Below are positions 58,008-64,000 of a DNA stretch of 64,000 nt, in pieces. The position numbers were made by a program, and so were the translations under genes. The stretch comes from Herbaspirillum hiltneri N3 (lineage in GTDB: Bacteria; Pseudomonadota; Gammaproteobacteria; Burkholderiales; Burkholderiaceae_D), in the NCBI RefSeq assembly GCF_001267925.1, contig NZ_CP011409.1, forward strand, positions 2,666,001-2,730,000. Direction: 5' to 3'. Each line of letters starts with the position of its first letter. Within the stretch, counting starts at the first letter, position 1. The notes beneath the pieces are model-generated. The model did not search any database. It had not been told where the DNA came from and saw nothing but the letters and a program-made list of their open reading frames with translations.

Positions 58008-60065
58008 ATGAGTGCCCCAATCTACGCCGCGCCACTAGAGATTGCCGCAGATCCCGAAACAGAAATGACGGTAACGGAAGCGCAAGAAATCGCCCTGAAG
58101 GATTTACTCAGAGCGCCGAAAGAATACACACCAAGCGGCAACCCTCTGCCGCCTTGCCAAAAGATGGTCAGGATCGGCCTGTTCTTCGACGGCACCAGCA
58201 ACAACAAATACAGGGATGAACCGAATCAGACGCATACCAACATCGTCAAACTGTTCAATGCCCACAAGGATATAAAAGGCGACGGTTATCTCAAGGATTC
58301 CAGCTGCTTCCGCTTCTATATCCCGGGCGTCGGCACACGCTTTCCCGAGAATCAGGAATGGAAAGAGACCCAGGAAGGTAAGGCCATGGGCAAAGGTGGG
58401 CAGGCACGGATTCTGTTTGGAATTTTGCAAGTTTATAATGCGGTGTATCAGGCATTTAATGACGGTACTCGATTGTTCACTGACAGCGAGCTCACCGCCA
58501 AACTAAAAAGCTACGTCCGCGACGTCGACAACAACTACGACAAGGAGTACCCCCAGCACGAACGCCGCAGACGCTGGTTTACGCAACTGCGCGACGAATT
58601 GAACGACAGGCTGCAAGCCCGGCGCGACATCATCATCCGGCCGCGCATTCCTATGATACGTGTGGCCGTGTTCGGGTTTTCGCGCGGGGCGATTGAAGCC
58701 CGCAGCTTCTGCTACTGGCTCGATGCCACGCTGGAAGGCAAGTCCACCCTGGCCGGCATGCCCATCCAGATCAACTTCCTCGGCCTGTTCGACTCCGTCG
58801 CCTCGGTCGGGCTGCCGCATTCGGTGGCGCAAACTACGCCGTTCCGCTTCATCGATGGCCACTTCAGCTGGGCGGCGGAGACCTTGACGCCGCTGCCCGC
58901 GCTGGTCAAGCAAACCGTGCACTACATTGCCGCGCATGAGCAGCGCATGAACTTCCCCGTCACGCGCGTCCAGGGTAACAACGTAGAGGAGGTGCTGTAT
59001 CCCGGCGTGCATGCCGATGTCGGCGGCGGCTACTGCCCCAGGGAGCAAGGCCGTGGCATGACGGTCGGACAGATGGTGTCGCAGGTGCCGCTGCTGCATA
59101 TGCAGAAGATCGCGCGCCTGGCGGGTGTTCCTCTGGTGTCTTATCACCAGATGGATGCGCGTCTGCAAAATGACTACGCCCTCAGCCCCGAACTGGCGGC
59201 CAACTGGAACGCCTACATGGCGGGAGGGGATTTCGCCGGTACCTATGAAAGCAAGGTGCGCGAACATCTGCGCCTGTACTACCGTTTTCGTTCTCGCTGG
59301 CTGGGCCGCATGGCGCAACTACCGGCCTGTCAACGCGCCACGCCGCAAGAACAGCAAGACATGGTCAGCTACGATGCACTGCTCCAGAGCGACATGGCAC
59401 TGCTGCGCGAACGCGCCAAGGGTGGACGTCCACGGATGTACAGGGCCAACGGCGATGAAATAAAATTTTTTGAGCCGGGTAACGAACACATCGCCAACCG
59501 AGAACAGTTACTGCGCGCAGATATGCGCCAAGAGCCCGACGCCACTGAAGCCCTGGCGTTGGCGGTATTCGAAGAACGACGCGGACTGTTGAGAGACGAC
59601 GGCATCGGTTTGCTGGAAGAGCAGGTGCACGATGCGCTGGCAGGGTTCTATCTGGGCGGCTACGTCAGCGCGGAAGAGAAGGCCGAAAAGCTGCGCACTT
59701 GGCAAACCAAGCCGCCGTCGAAGAATGACCACTACAACTATCAGGTCTGGCAGAACTTCCAGAAAGCCAAGGAAAAAAATCCTGCGCTGCAGACAATTCT
59801 GGACGACAAGGCTGCGTTGGCCCAGCAGGCGGAGAATGCGCGGTTCAATAGTGGCTTGGAGGAAATGGAGTCGTTACAGCGGCGTGGCGCCTTTACTGAC
59901 GACGAAGCTGCTCTGTTGACGCGAGACGCTCATGGTCAGCCACTCTTTCCAGTGCAAAAGGATGAGGATGCAGGTGTATTGTGCAGTGGCTATGTTGCTA
60001 CACAGTCCGGTACCTTGCGCGAAGGCGGCGGGTATCTGATGCCGCGTGCTGTATTTTTGCCGTAG
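58008..60065 (+). CDS. Tle1-family (DUF2235) T6SS phospholipase effector
   Basis: A 685-residue alpha/beta hydrolase. The domain opens with IGLFFDGTSNN (58-66), the nucleophile elbow is VFGFSRGAIEARSF (Ser225), GLFDSVASVG supplies the likely acid (Asp262) and YPGVHADVGGGY the histidine (His335). This Ser-Asp-His set matches Tle1 enzymes, which cleave target-cell membrane phospholipids. The ~300-residue C-terminal part carries helical extensions. It sits directly after an adaptor and a probable immunity gene. It has no signal peptide, as expected for T6SS delivery. Confidence 0.88.
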   Translation: MSAPIYAAPLEIAADPETEMTVTEAQEIALKDLLRAPKEYTPSGNPLPPCQKMVRIGLFFDGTSNNKYRDEPNQTHTNIVKLFNAHKDIKGDGYLKDSSCFRFYIPGVGTRFPENQEWKETQEGKAMGKGGQARILFGILQVYNAVYQAFNDGTRLFTDSELTAKLKSYVRDVDNNYDKEYPQHERRRRWFTQLRDELNDRLQARRDIIIRPRIPMIRVAVFGFSRGAIEARSFCYWLDATLEGKSTLAGMPIQINFLGLFDSVASVGLPHSVAQTTPFRFIDGHFSWAAETLTPLPALVKQTVHYIAAHEQRMNFPVTRVQGNNVEEVLYPGVHADVGGGYCPREQGRGMTVGQMVSQVPLLHMQKIARLAGVPLVSYHQMDARLQNDYALSPELAANWNAYMAGGDFAGTYESKVREHLRLYYRFRSRWLGRMAQLPACQRATPQEQQDMVSYDALLQSDMALLRERAKGGRPRMYRANGDEIKFFEPGNEHIANREQLLRADMRQEPDATEALALAVFEERRGLLRDDGIGLLEEQVHDALAGFYLGGYVSAEEKAEKLRTWQTKPPSKNDHYNYQVWQNFQKAKEKNPALQTILDDKAALAQQAENARFNSGLEEMESLQRRGAFTDDEAALLTRDAHGQPLFPVQKDEDAGVLCSGYVATQSGTLREGGGYLMPRAVFLP

Positions 60066-60174
60066 AAATGTGTCTGACATGCTATCCATCCGATGTCCCA
60101 TGTGTAGTCGTTCCAGCAACAACGGGAACGACTACTTCACAGTTTGTCAGTCAGTGTTCACATTGTTCACTTGC

Positions 60175-60291
60175 CCGGCGCTAGCACGATCTTCATTCTC
60201 CACTTGCTTGATGTCGGCGTTGACCGTATCTTCGGGGTTGAGTTCGGGGCGGTAGCTGGGCAGATAGAACACCTCAATCGCATGGCATGCT
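60175..60291 (-). pseudogene. Remnant of an IS630-family transposase (C-terminal end)
   Basis: A minus-strand frame reads HAIEVFYLPSYRPELNPEDT followed by VNADIKQVENEDRASA, matching the end of the IS630-type catalytic domain (usually FYLPxYSPELNPxE...NxDLK) including the third catalytic acidic residue. The frame upstream is broken by a stop within ~20 codons, so only ~40 residues survive. It marks the downstream edge of the T6SS module. The rest of 60066-60348 shows nothing. Confidence 0.75.
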
Positions 60292-60348
60292 TGGCTAATT
60301 CCGTTTTCTGAGACGACCCTTCATGACGCTTCCCATCTTCCCTTTGCC

Positions 60349-60870
60349 ATGGATTACTCCTTGAACAAGTCATCGATGAAAGCCGCCGCTGCACTGGTAA
60401 GCGTCGGCACCGCGCTGCTGGCCGGCTGTTCGGCGCAAAAGCCCGATACCCAGGCCAACCGCGACGCCACCGCCAAGGAAATCATCGAGCAGGTGAAAAC
60501 CACGCCCGACGGCACCTCCACGGCCGACTCGCTGGACGCCTACAAGGAAGATCTGGCGCGCCGCATTTCCCAGGTCAACTCGCTCAAGGTCCACGTCGAA
60601 CGCCCGCAAGCCCTGCTGCGCTCCGTCATCGTGATCAAGTACGTGGTCGACAAGGATGGCAACCTGGTGCGCAGCGAAGTGGTGCGCACCAACAAGGACA
60701 AGGCCAGCGAAGCCACTGCGCTGGCCACCTTGCGCAGCACTGCGCCGTTCCCCAAACCGCCGGCGGCCTTGCTGAGCGGCGGCCGGGTGGAATTGTCGGA
60801 GACCTGGCTGTTCAACAACAACGGCCGTTTCCAGCTGCGCACCATCGCGCAGCCGCAGAAGAACGAATAG
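60349..60870 (+). CDS. Lipoprotein with TonB-like C-terminal domain
   Basis: A 173-residue lipoprotein (signal AAAALVSVGTALLAGC, lipobox LAGC). The C-terminal half (~80-165) resembles the TonB C-terminal/energy-transducer fold: SVIVIKYVVDKDGNLVRSEV followed by ALATLRSTAPFPKPPAALL and a late ETWLFNNNGRFQLR. It lacks a transmembrane anchor and proline-rich linker, so it is not a working TonB. Start uncertain: ATG 60349 or ATG 60376; neither has a clear ribosome-binding site. Confidence 0.75.
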   Translation: MDYSLNKSSMKAAAALVSVGTALLAGCSAQKPDTQANRDATAKEIIEQVKTTPDGTSTADSLDAYKEDLARRISQVNSLKVHVERPQALLRSVIVIKYVVDKDGNLVRSEVVRTNKDKASEATALATLRSTAPFPKPPAALLSGGRVELSETWLFNNNGRFQLRTIAQPQKNE

Positions 60871-60999
60871 CGCACGCCTGCATCATCTCCTTCAATGGCA
60901 TCAGAAAAGCTGATGCCAGCCTTCACGAAAGCTGGTTTGTTCTCGTTGCGCGGAATCATTACACTTGCCGCGCAAGAACTCGTCCATGAAGGAAATCCC

Positions 61000-61800
61000 A
61001 TGATGTATCTGATCGCCGCCTTGTTTGCGATAGGCGCTTCGCTGTTCGTGTCCGAGACCGAGGCGCGCACGCTGTGCACGCTCATCGTCGATCCGGCGAG
61101 CGGCAAGGCGTTGGTGCGCGAGGGCGATTGCGCCACGCGCGTGACGCCGGCTTCGACCTTCAAGATTCCGATTGCGCTGATGGGCTACGACGCCGGTTTC
61201 CTCAAGGACGAGCATGCGCCGGCCATCCCGTTCCGCGAGGGCTACACCTATTGGGGCAATCCGGCCTGGCGCGACACCATCGATCCGGCGGCGTGGATAA
61301 AGTATTCGGTGGTGTGGTACTCGCAGCAGGTCACGCATGCGCTCGGCGCGGCGAAGTTCAAGGCCTATGTCGACAAGTTCAGCTACGGCAACCGTGACGT
61401 GCACGGCGACAAGGACAAGAACAATGCGCTGGACCGCGCCTGGATCAGTTCGTCGATCCGGATTTCTCCGGACGAACAGGCGCAATTCTTGAGTAAGCTG
61501 GTCAACCGCAGCTTGCCGGTCAGCGTCCACGCGATGGAGATGACCTCGCGCATCACGCTGATGCCGCCGCTGGCGGACGGCTGGGAGCTCCACGGCAAGA
61601 CCGGCGCCGCCATGCCGCGTACGCCTGACGGCGGTTACGACAAGGCGCATTTCTACGGCTGGTTCATCGGTTGGGTCACCAAGGACGCGAAGACGCGCGT
61701 GATCGTGCGCCTGGCCCAGGAAGAGAAAGAAGAAAAGATCAGCGCCGGCGTGCGTGCCCGCGACGCCTTCCTGGCGGAATTGCCGGGGCTGCTGGACTAG
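61000..61800 (+). CDS. Class D (OXA-type) beta-lactamase
   Basis: A 266-residue serine beta-lactamase. The signal peptide MMYLIAALFAIGASLFVSET is followed by the class D motifs STFK (52-55, catalytic Ser52 and carbamylated Lys55), SVV (103-105), YGN (129-131), KTG (200-202) and WFIGW (221-225). It hydrolyses penicillins in the periplasm; the exact spectrum cannot be read from sequence. AAGGAAATCCC decides ATG 61000 over a longer frame. No integron or insertion sequence adjoins it, so it looks chromosomal. It overlaps the MocR gene tail-to-tail by four bases. Confidence 0.92.
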   Translation: MMYLIAALFAIGASLFVSETEARTLCTLIVDPASGKALVREGDCATRVTPASTFKIPIALMGYDAGFLKDEHAPAIPFREGYTYWGNPAWRDTIDPAAWIKYSVVWYSQQVTHALGAAKFKAYVDKFSYGNRDVHGDKDKNNALDRAWISSSIRISPDEQAQFLSKLVNRSLPVSVHAMEMTSRITLMPPLADGWELHGKTGAAMPRTPDGGYDKAHFYGWFIGWVTKDAKTRVIVRLAQEEKEEKISAGVRARDAFLAELPGLLD

Positions 61801-63320
61801 GATTTCCTGAGCGAAGCTTCGTGCAGGCGTCCCACCGCCAGCGCCAGCTCATCCGGCGTCATCGACGCAAATCCCAATCGCAGGCCGTTGACCGGCTGGT
61901 CCAGCGGCGAGAACTGGCGGCCGCTGCGAACGAACAGTTGCACGCCGGCGGCATGCCGCACCATGGCGTCGACGTCGATATCCTCGCGGAAGGTCACCCA
62001 CAGCGCAAGTCCGCCCTCGGGATTGCGCAGCGTGACGCGTTCGCCGAAACGATCCTGCAAGGACTCCATCAACGCGTCCTTGCGCGCGCGATACAGCTTG
62101 GCGGCGCGGCGCAGATGCTTGCGCAATTCGCCGTCGGCGATCAGGTCGGCCAGCATCTTTTGCATGACGGCGTCGCCGTGGGTGGAAATCAGCAGCTGAT
62201 TCTTGCCCAGCGCCTCGATCAGGTTTTCCGGCGCGACGATGAAGCCGCAGCGGAACGACGACCCCAGCAGCTTGGACAGGGAGCCGATGTAGATGACGCT
62301 GCGCTGGCCGGCGTCGCTGGCCAGCGGCAGGTAAGGGCGGCCTTCGAAGTGGTATTCGTGGTCGTAGTCTTCCTCGATGATGGTAAAGCGATGCTGCCGC
62401 GCCAGCGCCAGCAGTTTCTGGCGGCGATCGGCGCGCAGGCTGACCGTGGTCGGGAACTGATGATGCGGCGTCAGGTAGATCAGCCGCACAGTTTTCTTCG
62501 AACATAGCGCCTCGATCTGGTCCACGCGGCAACCGTCGCAGTCGACGTCGATGACTTCGATCTGCGCACCCAGCGCACGGAAGATGGCCCAGGCCGGCGG
62601 ATAGCTGAGCCGCTCCACCAGCACCACGTCGCCGGGACGGATCAATGCACCGGCAGCCAGGTGCAGCGCCATCTGCGTGCCTTGCGTGAGACAGATGTTG
62701 GCCGGGCCGGCGGTCAGTCCGCGCGTGGCGCGCAGCATCTCGGCCAATGCCGTGCGCAGCTGCGCCGCCGATTCGAGGTTGCCGTATTTGACCCAGCTGG
62801 ATCTGAAGGCGGTCTTCATGGCGTTGCGGTAATAGCGATGCAGCACGGCTTGCGGCAGCAGCCGGTGATCGGGTGCGCCGTTGTCGAAATACATGGTGTC
62901 GCGCGTGCGGCCGGCACGCACGGCGGGGACGTAGAGATCGTCGAAATACGGCGGCAGTGCAGGCGCCATGAAATCGGGCGCAAACATGTCGCCGGCATTG
63001 GCGGCGCGTTTCGATTGCAATGTCCTGGCGGGCGTCATGGCCTGGTCGGCGAACAGCGCATTGACGAAGGTGCCGCGGCGCGGTTCGCTGACCAGCCAGC
63101 CTTTGATGATCGCTTCTTCGTAGGCCAGGATCACGGTCTTGCGATTGACGTCGAGGATATCAGCCAGCTCGCGCGTACCGGGCAAGGCCGCGCCGGGCTC
63201 CAGGTGGCCGCTGCGGATGGCGTTGGCAAGTCCGTCGACGATCTTGCGATAGGAGGCTTTTTGCGCGGAACCGTCGGCGTCGAGATCGAGCAGGGGACGC
63301 CATTTTCTCATCTGGACCAT
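61797..63320 (-). CDS. MocR/PdxR-type PLP-dependent transcriptional regulator
   Basis: A 507-residue fusion of a GntR-type winged HTH (~20-90; RKIVDGLANAIRSGHLEPGA, LPGTRELADILDVNRKTVIL) and an aminotransferase class I domain. The PLP lysine is in IGSLSKLLGSSFRCGFI and IIEEDYDHEYHFEGRP supplies the cofactor-binding aspartate. MocR proteins typically control PLP or amine metabolism genes next to them. It is divergent from the ferredoxin-reductase-type gene, its probable target. ATG 63311 is an alternative start. Confidence 0.92.
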   Translation of the reverse strand: MVQMRKWRPLLDLDADGSAQKASYRKIVDGLANAIRSGHLEPGAALPGTRELADILDVNRKTVILAYEEAIIKGWLVSEPRRGTFVNALFADQAMTPARTLQSKRAANAGDMFAPDFMAPALPPYFDDLYVPAVRAGRTRDTMYFDNGAPDHRLLPQAVLHRYYRNAMKTAFRSSWVKYGNLESAAQLRTALAEMLRATRGLTAGPANICLTQGTQMALHLAAGALIRPGDVVLVERLSYPPAWAIFRALGAQIEVIDVDCDGCRVDQIEALCSKKTVRLIYLTPHHQFPTTVSLRADRRQKLLALARQHRFTIIEEDYDHEYHFEGRPYLPLASDAGQRSVIYIGSLSKLLGSSFRCGFIVAPENLIEALGKNQLLISTHGDAVMQKMLADLIADGELRKHLRRAAKLYRARKDALMESLQDRFGERVTLRNPEGGLALWVTFREDIDVDAMVRHAAGVQLFVRSGRQFSPLDQPVNGLRLGFASMTPDELALAVGRLHEASLRKS

Positions 63321-63415
63321 GTGAATCGTTCAAATCTGGAGGTTTCAATGGTCCTATTCTAACGCCACAATCCTCGTCATCGACCCATTTCAATCCGACA
63401 GGCAACGAGGACAAA

Positions 63416-64000
63416 ATGTACGGCAAGCACGGCAAGCACACCATCACGCTGGACCCATCCGGCAAGACCTTCGCCGCGGGCGACGAACTGTTGCTCGATG
63501 CGGCGCTGGCGCAGGGCGTGTCCATTCCCTTTTCCTGCCGTCGCGGCGAATGCGGATCGTGCAAGGTCAGGGTGCTGGTCGGCCGTCACGAGACCGAGCC
63601 GTACGTGGCCCTGGGTACCCCGTATCCGCTGGCGCACGACGAGATGCTGTTGTGCCGCAACCGCGCCTGCAGCGACATGCGCATCGACATTCCGGGCTGG
63701 TCACCGGAGGCGCAGGCGTCGCGCTTTGAAGCACAGGTGCTGGAAAAGCGGTTGCTGACGCCGAACGTGGTGCGGCTGGTGCTGCAGGGCGCAGCGGCGA
63801 TGCCGATCCGCGCCGGGCAATATGTGAAGGTCTATCTCGACGACGGCAGCAGCCGCTGCTTTTCGGTCGCCAACATTCCCGCCGACGATGGCGGCAAGCT
63901 GGTCTTCCATATCCGGCGCGTGGCCGGGGGACGTTTTTCGGAAAGCATGCTCGACCGCCTTGCCGTCGGCGATGTGCTCAGCGTGGAAGGCGGCTTCGGC
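63416..64000 (+). CDS. 2Fe-2S ferredoxin/FAD reductase-type electron-transfer protein (3' truncated by window edge)
   Basis: The first 195 residues are visible and the frame is open to the end. A plant-type ferredoxin domain has CRRGECGSCKV plus a fourth cysteine in LLCRNRAC. A flavin reductase domain follows, with the FAD-binding RCFSVAN and the start of GRFSESMLDRL and LSVEGGFG, typical of CDP-6-deoxyhexulose reductase-like and oxygenase reductase components. An NAD domain is expected beyond the edge. CGAGGA precedes ATG 63416. It is divergent from the MocR regulator. It probably feeds electrons to an oxygenase encoded further downstream. Confidence 0.85.
   Translation, partial: MYGKHGKHTITLDPSGKTFAAGDELLLDAALAQGVSIPFSCRRGECGSCKVRVLVGRHETEPYVALGTPYPLAHDEMLLCRNRACSDMRIDIPGWSPEAQASRFEAQVLEKRLLTPNVVRLVLQGAAAMPIRAGQYVKVYLDDGSSRCFSVANIPADDGGKLVFHIRRVAGGRFSESMLDRLAVGDVLSVEGGFG

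Overview
The window looks like a chromosomal segment of a high-GC betaproteobacterium of the Burkholderiales, most like Oxalobacteraceae (Herbaspirillum or a near relative). This rests on the lon-hupB-tRNA-Val-tRNA-Asp arrangement, the large single-chain purL, the OmpC-type porin, and the ybbA/tesA and msrB-yciB-bolA-ppiC neighbourhoods. The genus assignment is inference from gene order and protein style; no rRNA is present.

Layout. 0-2.0 kb: 3' end of lon, hupB with a strong sigma70 promoter, tRNA-Val(TAC) and tRNA-Asp(GTC), then a decayed second tRNA-Asp 3' end with its own terminator and an AT-rich scar. 2.5-7.1 kb: a signalling group with a CHASE3-PAS histidine kinase, a receiver-PAS-HisKA_3 kinase, a NarL-type regulator and a stand-alone receiver. 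7.2-16.8 kb: a Crp/Fnr-type regulator divergent from a branched-chain-amino-acid-type ABC transporter (two ATPases, two permeases, binding protein) bracketed by two different acyl-CoA ligases, which suggests import of an organic acid coupled to CoA activation. 17-24 kb: ppiD preceded by a candidate small RNA, a glutamine amidotransferase, tesA divergent from ybbA, an EamA transporter and nnr. 24-33 kb: a D-amino-acid dehydrogenase type oxidoreductase, a BON lipoprotein, a LysR/alcohol-dehydrogenase pair and purL.

32.6-35 kb is a probable acquired cassette: two small NAD(P)-dependent oxidoreductases and a divergent TetR repressor with three similar palindromic operators, followed by a transposase fragment. 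35-43 kb returns to housekeeping functions (porin, parvulin, BolA, YciB, MsrB, SelO) plus a phospholipase D-like protein. 43-50.7 kb is a sugar or polyol oxidation locus: two SDRs, an aldehyde dehydrogenase, an ACS-type MFS permease, GntR and LysR regulators, and an aldose 1-dehydrogenase. 50.7-56 kb is a 2-aminoethylphosphonate uptake operon with its characteristic FAD oxidoreductase.

56.3-60.3 kb is an orphan type VI secretion effector module: a DUF4123 adaptor, a DUF3304 lipoprotein that is probably the immunity protein, and a Tle1/DUF2235 phospholipase. It is flanked by a tiny lipoprotein reading frame on one side and an IS630 transposase remnant on the other. No vgrG or T6SS structural gene lies in the window. 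60.3-64 kb holds a TonB-like lipoprotein, a class D beta-lactamase, a MocR/PdxR regulator and the start of a ferredoxin-reductase-type electron-transfer protein that runs off the end.

The most interesting items are the T6SS effector module, the candidate small RNA upstream of ppiD, the branched terminator element after the dadA-like gene, the triple TetR operator array, and the four-protein signalling group.
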